DNA of 64,000 nucleotides from Bin5 sp965221345. GTDB taxonomy: Bacteria > Chloroflexota > Anaerolineae > Caldilineales > Caldilineaceae. Numbering within the stretch: position 1 is the first letter of the stretch; the number at the start of each line of letters is the position of its first letter. The position numbers and the translations under genes were made by a program. The notes beneath the pieces are model-generated. The model saw only the letters and a list, made by a program, of their open reading frames with translations. It ran no database searches and had not been told where the DNA came from. Positions 20,093-29,050 of the stretch are shown here, one piece after another. The DNA lies in assembly GCA_965221345.1 (NCBI GenBank), contig CBDCSD010000002.1, positions 868,001-932,000 on the forward strand, written 5' to 3'.

Positions 20093-20959
20093 TTAGCACT
20101 CGGCCCCTAACCCCTCGCCGCCGAAAATTGCCAGTCGTTCCTCGTGGCTGGTGCGGGGCGCGCTCTGCGGCCGGTAGTGGAACTGTAGCGCCCGGCGGCG
20201 CAACCCGGTATCGTTGGGTGGTGTCCCGTGGTGGAGCAAACTCTGGAAGATCAAGAGGCCGCCCGGTTTCAGCGGTACGGCCAGCGACCCGCTGGTGTCC
20301 ACGTCCGTGTCACAGATCTGCCAATCCCGCCGTCGAAAATGTACGACTGGCCCTTTCAGATGGCTGCCCGGCGCAATGACCATGCAGCCGTTCTCGACCG
20401 TGGCCTCGTCGAGGGCGATCCAACAGCCCACGACCTTTGCGTCCAATTCGAACTGAAAATAGGCGTGATCCTGGTGCCAGGGCTTATCCCGGCCCACACG
20501 GGGCGGTTTGAGCAACGCCATGCTTTGGAACATAACCGGCGCGTCGCCGATAAGGCGTTCAACCAGCGCCAGTAGCAGCGGGTGATGCGCGAAGTTGTGC
20601 AGGCGATCGTCGTAGTCGACGAAGCTCATAAACTTGCGCACATAGTCCTGCTTCTTTTCAGGCGGCAGTCCTTCGACCGCTACGCCCGCAGAAGCCTGCT
20701 CATATTGGATGCCATCGAACTCTTCCACTGCGCCCGACAACAGGTGAAACAGCCCGTCCAGCGCCACCTGCACTTCCTGCGCAGTAAAGGCGTTTTCGAC
20801 AATCAGAAAGCCCTGCTCGTGAAATTGGGCCACATGCTCATCGGTCACAGCGGCAATGCCGTCGACACCTGTGACAACCCCGGCCGGATCATACAGACCC
20901 GGCGGGTAGTCGCCAGAAACGCCGTCGTCGAACTGCCGCTCAGGAGTCGCTACCGTCAT
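20093..20959 (-). CDS. Phytanoyl-CoA dioxygenase (PhyH) family protein
   Basis: 288 residues. The cupin-like Fe(II)/2-oxoglutarate fold is indicated by PWHQDHAYFQFELDAKVVGCW (His-x-Asp metal pair), ALDEATVENGCMVIAPGSHLKGP, the family's most constant segment, and LLIFQSLLHHGTPPNDTGLRRRALQFHYRP, with the distal metal His and the Arg that binds 2-oxoglutarate. N-terminal HEQGFLIVENAFTAQEV is also typical (short-chain hydroxylase entry helix). It is likely to hydroxylate a small metabolite, but the substrate is not predictable. It ends 12 bp from the tRNA-Sec gene on the other strand. The upstream carbohydrate kinase operon is in the same direction but 357 bp away. Confidence 0.9.
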   Translation of the reverse strand: MTVATPERQFDDGVSGDYPPGLYDPAGVVTGVDGIAAVTDEHVAQFHEQGFLIVENAFTAQEVQVALDGLFHLLSGAVEEFDGIQYEQASAGVAVEGLPPEKKQDYVRKFMSFVDYDDRLHNFAHHPLLLALVERLIGDAPVMFQSMALLKPPRVGRDKPWHQDHAYFQFELDAKVVGCWIALDEATVENGCMVIAPGSHLKGPVVHFRRRDWQICDTDVDTSGSLAVPLKPGGLLIFQSLLHHGTPPNDTGLRRRALQFHYRPQSAPRTSHEERLAIFGGEGLGAEC

Positions 20960-21316
20960 TATCTATCCTCCCGGAACCACAATGGATGGGCTGTCCCTTT
21001 GTCTGTCTTGTTTTCGACGCAGAGGCGTCGATCTAGTGCCCGTCGACCCCATTGTCGGCCACTTGGCGAGGGGCCATGTGAATAAAACGGACGGCTGGGA
21101 AACCGTCCCTTTCCACCGCCGCCAACTTTGGTCGGCGATACCCTCATACAGATACTACCATACTCTACTGCTACCATACAATACAATACAAGAAAACTAG
21201 ATCGGTTACAAGCTCCAAAATTGGCGCAAAAACGCGGAGTCCAGACCGGCTGGCGAGGCCGATGGGTAGTTCCCAGTATTGGTCATGTCCAATTCATTCT
21301 TTGCCATAGGCGCAGG
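20960..21316. other. Gene-free spacer upstream of PhyH gene
   Basis: No gene. It contains a perfect 7-bp hairpin TCGACGC-agag-GCGTCGA (21014-21031) without a T-run, and a low-complexity tract of CTACTGCTACCATACAATAC type near 21160-21195. It presumably holds the promoter of the PhyH gene on the minus strand and the 3' untranslated end of the kinase operon; I see no clear boxes. Confidence 0.35.
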
Positions 21317-22282
21317 TCAATTCTGCGCCAGAAACGCGGTTACCTCGGCGCTGGTGGGAATGCCAAGGCGTGCGCCTTTTCTGGTGCAACAGAGCGCGCC
21401 CACTGCTGAAGCGAAACGCAGCAGTTCTCCCCACGCCATGCCCCGTGAAAGACCGGCGGCGAACGCGCCGTGGAAGGCATCGCCGGCGCCGGTGGTGTCC
21501 TGTGCCGCGATCGCAAAGGCTGGGTAGCTGCCCGCGCTGGCGCCAAACCGGCAGTCTGCCCGGTTGCGCCAGCACAGTCCCCGTTCGCCGAGGGTAATGA
21601 TAGTCGACGGCGCGCAGCGACTCAGTTGCGTCAGGGCGTCCGCCACATCGTCCTGGCGGCTGTATTGACGGGCAAAGTGCTCTGACACCACCAGGAATTC
21701 CACCATCTCCATCAGCGTTTTCGAGCCGAGATGTAGCGTGTCGCCATCCAGCACAGTGGGGATGCCGGCGGTTCTGGCGCGAGCAATCAACGGTTCGGCT
21801 GCCTCGAGGTAATGTCCGTCCACCAGAACGGCACGCGGGCAGCAATCTTCCAGAGGGAATTCCACCTCGCCCGGCATGTCCCGGCCAAGGCCGTAGTTGA
21901 CAAGCGCACGCGCGCCGTCCGGCTTGACGAGAATGGCGGACAGGGAAGTGGGCCACTCGCCGCGGGCCACCAGTTCTGTGTTGACGCCGGCCGCGCGCAG
22001 TTCATCGAGATGCTTGTCGCCGTACATATCCCGGCCCAGATAGCCGGCGAAGGCCACTGAGTAACCGAGACGAGCGACTGTCATGGCCGCATTGGCCGCC
22101 GGCCCGCCGCCGCAGGAAGTTAACTCCGACGCCTTCATCTTTTCATCGGCGCCGACGTGCCGGTCCACAGAGAAGATCAGATCGTAGCAGGCGATGCCCA
22201 GGCAGAGAACATCGACGACCAGAGGCGGCGGGCGCCCCTCTTCTGCCGGCGGCAGACCGGCTGGAGAGGAGTTATCCTTCAT
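21317..22282 (-). CDS. PfkB-family carbohydrate kinase
   Basis: 321 residues from the ATG at 22280-22282, which overlaps the previous gene's TGA in an ATGA, implying translational coupling. PfkB signature 1-like segment: LTSCGGGPAANAAMTVARLGYSVAFAG; signature 2: DTTGAGDAFHGAFAAGL, whose Asp is the catalytic base with the G-A-G-D anion hole. The first strand, VDVLCLGIACYDLIFSVDRHV, is a typical ribokinase-like entry. It phosphorylates a sugar, nucleoside or related alcohol with ATP. It is the last gene of a four-gene operon with a PHP hydrolase, an iPGM-like metalloenzyme and a DUF1638 protein. Confidence 0.92.
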   Translation of the reverse strand: MKDNSSPAGLPPAEEGRPPPLVVDVLCLGIACYDLIFSVDRHVGADEKMKASELTSCGGGPAANAAMTVARLGYSVAFAGYLGRDMYGDKHLDELRAAGVNTELVARGEWPTSLSAILVKPDGARALVNYGLGRDMPGEVEFPLEDCCPRAVLVDGHYLEAAEPLIARARTAGIPTVLDGDTLHLGSKTLMEMVEFLVVSEHFARQYSRQDDVADALTQLSRCAPSTIITLGERGLCWRNRADCRFGASAGSYPAFAIAAQDTTGAGDAFHGAFAAGLSRGMAWGELLRFASAVGALCCTRKGARLGIPTSAEVTAFLAQN

Positions 22283-23217
22283 TCTTCCAGCCAGATCGGA
22301 TTCGACCACGCCCTGCCTCCCTGTCGGTCGCGTACGGTCACCCGGCAGTAGTGGCTGTCCCAGTCGGACAGGTCGAACTCGGCGCAGGTGAGACCGTTGT
22401 CCCAGGCGCGCCGGGCGGCGCTGCCGACGCCGGTCAGGAAGATGCGTTCGACGGGGGAGCAGTGGACGGTCAAACGCTTTCCGGGGACAAGATCGATGTC
22501 ATAGATCTCAGGGCCGGTGCTGGAATAGAATGCGCCGTCCTTCAGCGCGGTCAGCAGAGCCTCGGGGGAGAGCTCCTCGGCTTTCACCTGCACCCAGCCG
22601 CGGCGAAAGTCGTGGTGCTCCTTGAGATGGGCATCGTCGGCTGCGTAGGCGAAGTAGCGCTGGCGTTTGTCCAGTAGTATGTCCATCAGATGCCAGCTGT
22701 CGGGCCGATCGTTGGCGTCGTCGGCTATCCCGTTGTAGACCTCGACCGCGTGGGCCGGGCCTAAGGCTGCGACGTCGTTTTCGGTAAGCGTGTACCAGTG
22801 GGGATGGGCGATGCCGACAAAGGCGCCGGCCTCCTTGGCCCTGGCGGCGAGTTGGGCGCCGCTTTCCTCCGGGTCGGTGGGCGCGAAATCGAGGGGCAGG
22901 CCGGCGGCCACGATATGCCAGGCGGAGCCGTTCTCGATGGCTCCGCTGTGCAGTTCGGCGCCGATGATGGTCGTGAACCCGGCTGAACGGAAGGGCCGCG
23001 TGTCGGTGACCGGAAAGCCGTACTGCTCCATAAAGTGATCGGTCAGGGCGATGAAATCGTAACCGCCCTGTTCATACAGTCTGCAGACCTCCTGCGGTGG
23101 CTTCCCCCCGTCGGAGCGGGTCGAGTGTGTGTGAAGATTTCCTTTCCAGAAGCGGCCGGGGTTGGCGAATGGCGGCAGTTCCATAGTTTCTCCAATCTGT
23201 TGATTGATGGCTTGCAA
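22279..23217 (-). CDS. PHP-domain metallohydrolase (CehA/McbA-like)
   Basis: 312 residues. PHP motif I is NLHTHSTRSDG (H-x-H), followed by YEQGGYDFIALTDHFME (motif II, T-D-H), then GAELHSG (Glu) and VGIAHPHWY (motif III). The later DAHLKEHHDFRRGWV supplies the C-terminal Asp-His. A C-terminal beta domain (VPGKRLTVHCSPVERIFLTGVG ... CRVTVRDRQGGRAWSNPIWLEE) resembles the appended beta-sandwich in CehA-type proteins. It is cytoplasmic and probably a phosphoesterase or carboxyl/amide hydrolase. The stop codon overlaps the kinase start; 39 bp separates it from the upstream metalloenzyme gene. Confidence 0.87.
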   Translation of the reverse strand: MQAINQQIGETMELPPFANPGRFWKGNLHTHSTRSDGGKPPQEVCRLYEQGGYDFIALTDHFMEQYGFPVTDTRPFRSAGFTTIIGAELHSGAIENGSAWHIVAAGLPLDFAPTDPEESGAQLAARAKEAGAFVGIAHPHWYTLTENDVAALGPAHAVEVYNGIADDANDRPDSWHLMDILLDKRQRYFAYAADDAHLKEHHDFRRGWVQVKAEELSPEALLTALKDGAFYSSTGPEIYDIDLVPGKRLTVHCSPVERIFLTGVGSAARRAWDNGLTCAEFDLSDWDSHYCRVTVRDRQGGRAWSNPIWLEE

Positions 23218-23256
23218 AGGCGGGTAGGTGGGACGGGCGGTTGGACTCTTAACGAT

Positions 23257-24228
23257 CTAACAAGTGGTTGGCATCTGATTGAAAGGGCCCGGTAATTGGC
23301 CGGCGGCGGTGTCTTTTTCGTCCAGAAAATCGGCAACGATATCGGCGAAGTTGTCCAGCCGGTGAACGCGCTGGGCATAGGCCGCGGCCCGGCTGCCGAC
23401 GAGAACCGTCAAGGCGCGGTTCTCGGTATGCTTGCGGGTCGAGCAGTCCTCGACATTGCCATGATCACTGGCGACAATCAAGAGGGTCTCCTGCCAGTCC
23501 ATCACATCCAATAGCCCGGCCAGGAAGCCGTCAATGCGTTCGAAGTGCTGAATTGCCCCACCCAGATCGCGGTAGTGGCCCAGGAAGTCGGTTTGCCAGT
23601 GCTCGAAGAAGGCGAAGCGCACCGGTTGGGCGAGCCGCCAGAACTGCGCGCCGGCCTCCTGCGGCGAGTAGAGCGGAACATCAGGATAGCCCAGCTGCGT
23701 GCGCCAGCCCTGACCGGTGAAATTGGCGGACAGGGCTTGCTTCGTTACCATCTCTCTCCAGGTGCGCAGGCGCAAACCGCCGCGCCGCGCTGCGTAGGGG
23801 ATTGCGCTCAGCAAGCGTTTACCCCGCTTGACGGCGTCAAAATAGCCTTGGGGGTAGGCATTGACGAAAGCGGTGGCGTGACCCGCCGCGTGGAGCCGGC
23901 CGAAGATACCGGCCTCGTCGAGGATGTCTCGCACGCGCTGGTCGGGGCGCGGACCGTAGTGTTCCCCCAAGCGGGCGGGCGCGTTGACGCCGGTCAGGAT
24001 CGCGGTCTGGCCGGTGGCGCTCTGGGGGCGGCCGGGCACGCCCAGATGGGCGTCGGTCGGGATCAGATGCGCGTCACCGTGGCTGAAACGTCCGCTGGAC
24101 GCGGTGAGCGGACGGCCGTCGAAGAGCGCCGTCAGAGTCGGCAGAGTGGCCGCGGCCAGCGGATTGACCTCCGGGTCATCGCGCCCCAGACCGACGCCGT
24201 CAAGAAAGAGGAAGAGGACTCGGCGCAT
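23257..24228 (-). CDS. Alkaline phosphatase-superfamily metalloenzyme (iPGM/phosphopentomutase-like)
   Basis: 323 residues. The N-terminus MRRVLFLFLDGVGLGRDDPEVNPLAAA supplies the first metal Asp. SATGQTAILTGVNAP corresponds to the nucleophile region with the conserved T-G (Thr in place of Ser is common). LLIVASDHGNVEDCSTRKHTENRALTVLVG is the strong signature of iPGM-like and phosphonoacetate-hydrolase-like members, with S-D-H-G-N and a later His. It is shorter than phosphoglycerate mutase (about 510) and lacks its inserted domain, so it is not GpmI itself. It should act on a phosphate monoester; the downstream PHP and kinase genes point the same way. Confidence 0.85.
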   Translation of the reverse strand: MRRVLFLFLDGVGLGRDDPEVNPLAAATLPTLTALFDGRPLTASSGRFSHGDAHLIPTDAHLGVPGRPQSATGQTAILTGVNAPARLGEHYGPRPDQRVRDILDEAGIFGRLHAAGHATAFVNAYPQGYFDAVKRGKRLLSAIPYAARRGGLRLRTWREMVTKQALSANFTGQGWRTQLGYPDVPLYSPQEAGAQFWRLAQPVRFAFFEHWQTDFLGHYRDLGGAIQHFERIDGFLAGLLDVMDWQETLLIVASDHGNVEDCSTRKHTENRALTVLVGSRAAAYAQRVHRLDNFADIVADFLDEKDTAAGQLPGPFNQMPTTC

Positions 24229-24240
24229 GGTGGTCAGTTG

Positions 24241-24834
24241 TCACCGGGGCTTACTTTCGATCAACTCGACCAGTCGCTGCTCCAATTCATCCAGTCCTGA
24301 ATCGATCTCCTTGTAGGCCAGCCCCAGTCGCGCCGCCGCGGCGCGCGCGCGTTCGCTCTCGTCCTGGTCCGGCAGTTGGCGGAGGTAGAGAAGTTCCTCG
24401 TAGTTGCCGAAATAGGTATCACGTAACTCCGGGTAGCGGTCGAGGCCCAGCGATTCGATCACGAGGCCCTCGTAGTGGTGGGCGAGAAAATCGGTCAGAT
24501 AGAATGTGCCCGGCTGCCGTTCGGCCTGTTGATCGAAATGCACGCCGCCGTAGAACTCGTAACAGTGGGGGCCGGGAATGCGGACGGCGTGGGGATAGCG
24601 GGCCAGGAGGGTATCCAGCGCGCCGACGGTGCCGCACTCGCCATAGCCGATGAGAATGCGGTCGAAGCGGCCCGCCCAGGCGTCGAGCTTTTTCTCCACG
24701 GCCGGGGCGATGCGTTCGGGGCGGTTATGCAGCTGGGCCGGAACGGCGGTCAACTCGTAGTCCCAGCCCCGTCGATTGGCGACGGCGACCAGTTCCCGCA
24801 CGATTGCGCCGCAGGCTATGATTCCGATTTTCAA
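24241..24834 (-). CDS. DUF1638 family protein
   Basis: 197 residues. I start at the TTG at 24832-24834 (LKIGIIACGAI), which has GGTGAGGAG seven bases upstream; the GTG at 24849 would lie within that ribosome site. DUF1638 features: IIACGAI (first Cys), ILIGYGECGTVGALDTLL (second Cys after a G-Y-G-x turn), RIPGPHCYEFYGG (third Cys) and YFGNYEELLYL (Asn/Tyr-rich motif). The three conserved Cys suggest metal or cofactor binding. The family is found with corrinoid methyltransferases in methanogens, but here it heads a kinase/hydrolase operon. Function unknown. Confidence 0.83.
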   Translation of the reverse strand: MKIGIIACGAIVRELVAVANRRGWDYELTAVPAQLHNRPERIAPAVEKKLDAWAGRFDRILIGYGECGTVGALDTLLARYPHAVRIPGPHCYEFYGGVHFDQQAERQPGTFYLTDFLAHHYEGLVIESLGLDRYPELRDTYFGNYEELLYLRQLPDQDESERARAAAARLGLAYKEIDSGLDELEQRLVELIESKPR

Positions 24835-24874
24835 GTACGTTCTCCTCACCCCGCAAAGAAGCCCGGAGAGGAAG

Positions 24875-25205
24875 TGAAACTGCCAATTATGGCCGTTTCA
24901 GGTCGTCCAATCAAACAACCGTCAAACAACTGTCAAGCAAATTCCTGCTTCAAATCCCTCTTCAGAGCCGGTGACACTGGCTAATTGTGGCTGTTTCGGG
25001 CCGTCCAGTCAAACAACCGTCAAACAAATTCCTGCCTAAAATCCCTCTACATAACCACGGAAACTGGCCCATTGTGGCTGTTTCAGACCGTTCGATCAAA
25101 CAACCGTCAAACAAATTCCTGCCTAAAATCCCTCTACATAGCCGGTGGGACTGGCCAATTGTGCTTGTTTCAGGTCGTTCAGTCAAACAACCGTCAAACA
25201 AATAT
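24875..25205. repeat. Four-unit tandem repeat, 87-bp period
   Basis: CTGGC/CTGCC boxes at 24880, 24977, 25064 and 25151 mark units whose spacings are 97, 87 and 87 bp. The first is longer by one extra 10-bp CAACTGTCAA element. Every unit contains GTCAAACAACCGTCAAACAA (itself two direct copies of GTCAAACAA), CCTGCCTAAAATCCCTC and GGCTGTTTC. Because 87 is divisible by three, frames stay open on both strands, but neither translation looks like a protein. It lies between the DUF1638 operon and the end of the AlbA-like gene. It is not a CRISPR: the units are contiguous and lack variable spacers. Confidence 0.85.
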
Positions 25206-25219
25206 CCCTCGTTGAGAAA

Positions 25220-26689
25220 CTATACTGCCCAGTAGGGCAGATATGTCCTACTCTTGGCTCCAACTTCAGGGTCCCGTATGATTACCAACTCTGAATCTAC
25301 AGATTCTTTTAGAAGTCTTGATGCCCGGGCAGCGCTCTTTTCGGCGATGCCGAAGCGTTCCCGAATTGATGTATTATTCATGGGAAGTTTCATCACATAG
25401 CGCAAACTTGCGTGCAGGTAACAGGCCCGCACGCGGTCCGTTTTGTCCATTTCGGCAAGAGGCTTCTGGGCAAAGAGGGTTGTTCTAGTAAAACCATTGG
25501 GCGCCTCAAACAGTGGCGCCGGCAGCTGATAATCTTCGGCCAGTTTAACAACTTTATCAATCCCACTACCGCGTTCTTCACAGAAATTGAACCGGCGCAT
25601 CATGGAGGCCAAGGCTTCGTTGAGAGACCGCGGCGGTGAATCGACAAAGCGGTCCGTCTCCACCAGTGGGCTGCCCGGATTGGTAATTTCGATACGGCTG
25701 TCGAAAATCTCCACCATAGGCCCGGCGCCGCTAACATTGAAATCCTGGTGGATCAATGCATTTGCGACCAGTTCGCGGACCGCAATTTCGGGAAACATCG
25801 GTACCGACCGCCGCAAGGAGCGTTCGATGACTTCGTTTGCGGGTACAAGCGCCATAATGTACTCAACCACTCTTGGGAATCCGACAGCATATCCCAACAC
25901 GCCTTCCTGTTCTCTTATCGTTTCGGTGCGGCCTGCACCGCTATATTGAATAACGCGTATGGCCTTGCGCGTGATCTGTGGAAAGTCGTTCAGGTTGCGG
26001 GCAAACAGGACAGCTCCCAGATTGCTGATGTTCCAGCCCCCGGCGTCGCAGCGCGCAATCAGCCTATCGTCTTGGAGCGCGTTGAGGATCGCAACGCGTC
26101 CGTCAGGGATAGGCCTGTCAAGTAGATCGAAGTAGGCGGGGTAGTAGAGCTTTTGCAAAGTGTCATCGTCGCTGACCTGTTCTTCAGCGACACGATCTTC
26201 GAAAATGATCTGTTCGAAAACACGCCAGAGTGTACGCCTCTTCTCAGGGTAATTTTTGAGTCTTCTCGTGCTGCCGCCAACACGGATAAACTCCTCACCG
26301 CCGAAGGACACGGGCAGATGCGATGCAGGTTCTATCTCCAGGAGTACAACCCGCTGGCCATCGACATTGAATTCGTTGAAACGAAAGTCAATGTGCGGGT
26401 TAATCTGACTGTACAGCCAAGTCTCTAGCGGTTCGTTGCCTTTTTTTGCAGTTGACGGAGAAAAGGTAGTGCCAACAATCGCATGCGTTTCGTCCTCTAT
26501 CCCCCAAATGGCTGAGGCGGACGTCTTTCCATTGATGGCGGCCCCGTTCGCCAGGGCAGAGATATTCCTACCGATAGTTTCCGGGTTATTGTTGTTGCCC
26601 TTGAATTCTACCCACTCGGTTTCGCTCGGCAGACGGCGCAATTCACGCACCATGCCGGCGAGATATTCAGGGTTTCGGGCCGGAATCAT
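25220..26689 (-). CDS. AlbA_2/HATPase_c_4 domain protein (Schlafen-type ATP-binding regulator)
   Basis: 489 residues. An N-terminal AlbA_2 (Schlafen AlbA) domain begins at SETEWVEFKGNNNNPETIGRNISALANGA (E-F-K motif) and includes GGEEFIRVGGSTRRL. The middle and C-terminal part carries a GHKL-like ATPase region: IAVRELVANALIHQDFNVSG (E-L-V-x-N-A-x-x-H-x-D, motif N), VEIFDSRIEITNPGSPL and EERGSGIDKV. A winged-helix-like tail follows. Such proteins are found as regulators and in several anti-phage and mobile loci. It sits downstream of the ParB-like/PD-(D/E)XK gene pair on the same strand, 143 bp away, and may belong to the same cluster. Confidence 0.85.
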   Translation of the reverse strand: MIPARNPEYLAGMVRELRRLPSETEWVEFKGNNNNPETIGRNISALANGAAINGKTSASAIWGIEDETHAIVGTTFSPSTAKKGNEPLETWLYSQINPHIDFRFNEFNVDGQRVVLLEIEPASHLPVSFGGEEFIRVGGSTRRLKNYPEKRRTLWRVFEQIIFEDRVAEEQVSDDDTLQKLYYPAYFDLLDRPIPDGRVAILNALQDDRLIARCDAGGWNISNLGAVLFARNLNDFPQITRKAIRVIQYSGAGRTETIREQEGVLGYAVGFPRVVEYIMALVPANEVIERSLRRSVPMFPEIAVRELVANALIHQDFNVSGAGPMVEIFDSRIEITNPGSPLVETDRFVDSPPRSLNEALASMMRRFNFCEERGSGIDKVVKLAEDYQLPAPLFEAPNGFTRTTLFAQKPLAEMDKTDRVRACYLHASLRYVMKLPMNNTSIRERFGIAEKSAARASRLLKESVDSELVIIRDPEVGAKSRTYLPYWAV

Positions 26690-26832
26690 CTCTTCGCCTT
26701 CTCGGATGCTTCAACGGAGCCACCGCAAGAGTCTGTCCGCTATCGTTGCGGTCGAATTTGAAGCGCATCGTCGCATTTGCAACCGGTAGTATACCTTATT
26801 GTCTTGATGTTTTCATGTCGCCTGCTCTGCCG

Positions 26833-27756
26833 TTAATCGTCCGCCCGAAGTGACGCGGCAGCGGCTTTAGTCCACGTTGCCACTTTCGCTAATACATCTG
26901 CGCTCAAGTCATCACAGCAATCAACGATTCGGCTTCGATCGAATAGTAGTCCAGCGTTACTTGCAGTGCTGTACCAGTGGTCTTGAGGCAAAGCCTCCGC
27001 CACAAAAAACATACGCAGTGGAGTTAAGACGGGAGATGAATAGAACCAGCTATTGCAGAATGAGTCTGGCTGAAGTTGGGTTAATTTGTCCTTGTAGTCC
27101 GTGCCCGTCTTGCACTGGCCGAAAGCGATGAGCTTCCCAGGCATGCCATCAGGGAAAGGAATCCACACAACGACGTCTAGCTTGCCATCTTTCTCCAGTG
27201 GCGGTGCTTGATTTTTGGTCTCAAATCGAATTCCTTCTTGAATCAGCTGGCAGAGTTCGTCAACTTTGGCCGCGAAGTTAGAATCCTCGGCAGATGTTCC
27301 AAAAACGTGTGACTCAGAACGGGAACCAAAGTACGACCGAGTTGCTTCTGCGGCAAGCTCCTCAAACAAGCCCGCTCCATCTATACCTGAGTGGCTCCGA
27401 TTATCTTTCATGTTGAGCCTGGTCGCCAGAAGCAGATATTTGTAAATGATATGTTTATGGCTCTCGCCCTCTTGATCAGTAAGGAGTGTGTATCCCTTTC
27501 TTCCGAGCGCAAATGGATAGCCATTTCGACACGCAGTGCTGCGACGCTCGATCTCTTTGAAAGCTTCTCCAACGATTCCAGGTGTTTTTTCCTCTTCCGG
27601 TACACCATCAGTGTAGTCGTTTTCGTCTAACCTGCCGAGATCTTGTGATAAGGCAGTCAGTGAAGTGCCGTTGTCTCTCCAACAGACCCACTCGGCGTAG
27701 TCGGCAAGCTCGTGTGCGCGTGCGCGAGGGGAAGGTGTTCCTGGCAATTTGAACAT
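26833..27756 (-). CDS. PD-(D/E)XK-like nuclease candidate
   Basis: 307 residues, no family I can name. Residues 126-145 are a helix GIDGAGLFEELAAEATRSYF; a hydrophobic strand GKLDVVVWIPF places an Asp near 194; the next strand IAFGQCKTGTD places Gln and Lys near 214-216. Glu-(x)n-Asp-(x)n-Gln-x-Lys is the expected active-site order of restriction-endonuclease-fold nucleases (Q replacing E in E-x-K is known). The start ATG overlaps the ParB-like gene's TGA by one base (TGATG), which implies coupled translation. The most likely role is a DNA-cleaving effector guided or limited by the ParB-like and methylase partners. This is inference. Confidence 0.55.
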   Translation of the reverse strand: MFKLPGTPSPRARAHELADYAEWVCWRDNGTSLTALSQDLGRLDENDYTDGVPEEEKTPGIVGEAFKEIERRSTACRNGYPFALGRKGYTLLTDQEGESHKHIIYKYLLLATRLNMKDNRSHSGIDGAGLFEELAAEATRSYFGSRSESHVFGTSAEDSNFAAKVDELCQLIQEGIRFETKNQAPPLEKDGKLDVVVWIPFPDGMPGKLIAFGQCKTGTDYKDKLTQLQPDSFCNSWFYSSPVLTPLRMFFVAEALPQDHWYSTASNAGLLFDRSRIVDCCDDLSADVLAKVATWTKAAAASLRADD

Positions 27757-28859
27757 CAGCCGCCCTCCGCGACGCGCTTCTTCCTGCCGGGGTTGCGTTT
27801 GCGTTCCATCTCTTCGTAAAGGTCATCCGCTAGATTCGCCACCGTTCCAGCAGCTCTAAGCAGTTCTTCGGACCCATCGTAAGCAGTCGATAGTAAGGCA
27901 CGAGCCTTTTCAAGGTTCCGCTTGGCAGCGAGCAAGGACTCCTCGAAGACATTTGATGATGGGCGGCTTGCCTCAAAGGCGATTTCAAGGCTGCTTCCAC
28001 TCCGTAGGGCGGCGAGCGCCTCTCTATTGGCTACGACCGCATCCAGTTGCCGAAGGTGCGGATTCTGTGTCTGAATGACAGGGCGTGTCTCTTCCCTCTT
28101 GCTGCCGTACAGCCAAAGACAGAGTTCACGTAGTTCTTGCCCCTTCTCGGCAGGCACCGGGTCCGGCTGCTCATCTGTCTCTGGTCGCAACCCGATGAAG
28201 CCGCTAATACCCGGATAGGTAATGCCGGTATAGAGATGGGAGAAGGAGAAGTGGTTATACCAGAGGTCTTCGCGGTTGAATACTTTCATTTGCTCGGCTT
28301 GCTCAATGACCATTAGCCCGCGGTACAGTCTCTGCACGGTCTTGTGCGTGTCGCCAATCTGTCTTGAAATATCTTCAAGTCCGATGTTGAAATTCCTATG
28401 CACATCGGCGATATACTGCGATTTGGCGTAACTGCTCCATTTGGCTGGGCCGTTCACATGCTTGAAACCGAGATAGCGCCAAGTTTCTTCGCGGGATCCA
28501 ACCACCGTTGGGAGCTCTGCGAGTTCCCTCTTCGCCTCAGCGGCGATGATGGGGATGTGCGTCGCGTATGTTTCGGCAACCGACGGGTTCAGTAGGATTT
28601 TCACCGCGGCGAGGCGGCGGTTTCCTTCAATGACGATATTCTTTTCTTTTTCTAGGGCAACGATCAAGGGTTCGTGTGGAAAGAAACCGCTGGCGGCAAT
28701 GGACATCATCACTTCCCGTACATCCATCGCCTCCCATAAAATCTGTATCACATCTTCTTCGGTTGCGTTGGGGCTTAGATCAAACTCAACAAGCCGAGGG
28801 TTATCGAGATCGAACTTCAGATCAGAAACTTTCATCATCCTGATCTCTTTAGTATCCAT
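27756..28859 (-). CDS. ParB-like N-terminal domain protein
   Basis: 367 residues, using the ATG at 28857-28859, six bases after a GGGGGG run; upstream in-frame ATGs at 28898 and 28865 are less well placed. Residues 1-95 form a ParB/Srx-type domain: KVSDLKFDLDNPRL, IAASGFFPHEPLIVALEKE and the hallmark NIVIEGNRRLAAVKIL (E-G-x-R-R-x-x-A). A following helix-turn-helix-like segment (IGLEDISRQIGDTHKTVQRLYRGLMVIEQA) matches ParB layout. The C-terminal 180 residues are helical and not recognised. Many such proteins are CTPases or nucleases rather than chromosome-partition factors. It is coupled to the nuclease-like gene and divergent from a DNA adenine methylase. Confidence 0.72.
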   Translation of the reverse strand: MDTKEIRMMKVSDLKFDLDNPRLVEFDLSPNATEEDVIQILWEAMDVREVMMSIAASGFFPHEPLIVALEKEKNIVIEGNRRLAAVKILLNPSVAETYATHIPIIAAEAKRELAELPTVVGSREETWRYLGFKHVNGPAKWSSYAKSQYIADVHRNFNIGLEDISRQIGDTHKTVQRLYRGLMVIEQAEQMKVFNREDLWYNHFSFSHLYTGITYPGISGFIGLRPETDEQPDPVPAEKGQELRELCLWLYGSKREETRPVIQTQNPHLRQLDAVVANREALAALRSGSSLEIAFEASRPSSNVFEESLLAAKRNLEKARALLSTAYDGSEELLRAAGTVANLADDLYEEMERKRNPGRKKRVAEGG

Positions 28860-29008
28860 ATACATCCCCCCACAGTCGTATTTCCTTCGTTTCTTCATCG
28901 GGCTTTGGTTGTTGTCTGCCCCTACACGCCGACGATCCGGATTTCAGCCTCGCCGAGTTTTCCTACTGTGGTTAGCCCAGTGGCTTGACCGCAAGTCTTC
29001 CGCCCGAT

Positions 29009-29016
29009 GTGTACAC
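29009..29016. promoter_or_regulatory. Palindromic 8-mer in the methylase/ParB-like divergent spacer
   Basis: GTGTACAC, perfect palindrome, about 60 bp from the longer GGTACA/TGTACC palindrome. Shared core TGTAC suggests a common binding protein. This is tentative. Confidence 0.25.
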
Positions 29017-29050
29017 TCTACACACGCTGCGACATGTGTTCGGATTGGGA

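Noticed and set aside
24875..25205. Tandem repeat considered as CRISPR
   Set aside because: Units are contiguous and about 87 bp with no unique spacers, and no cas gene is near.
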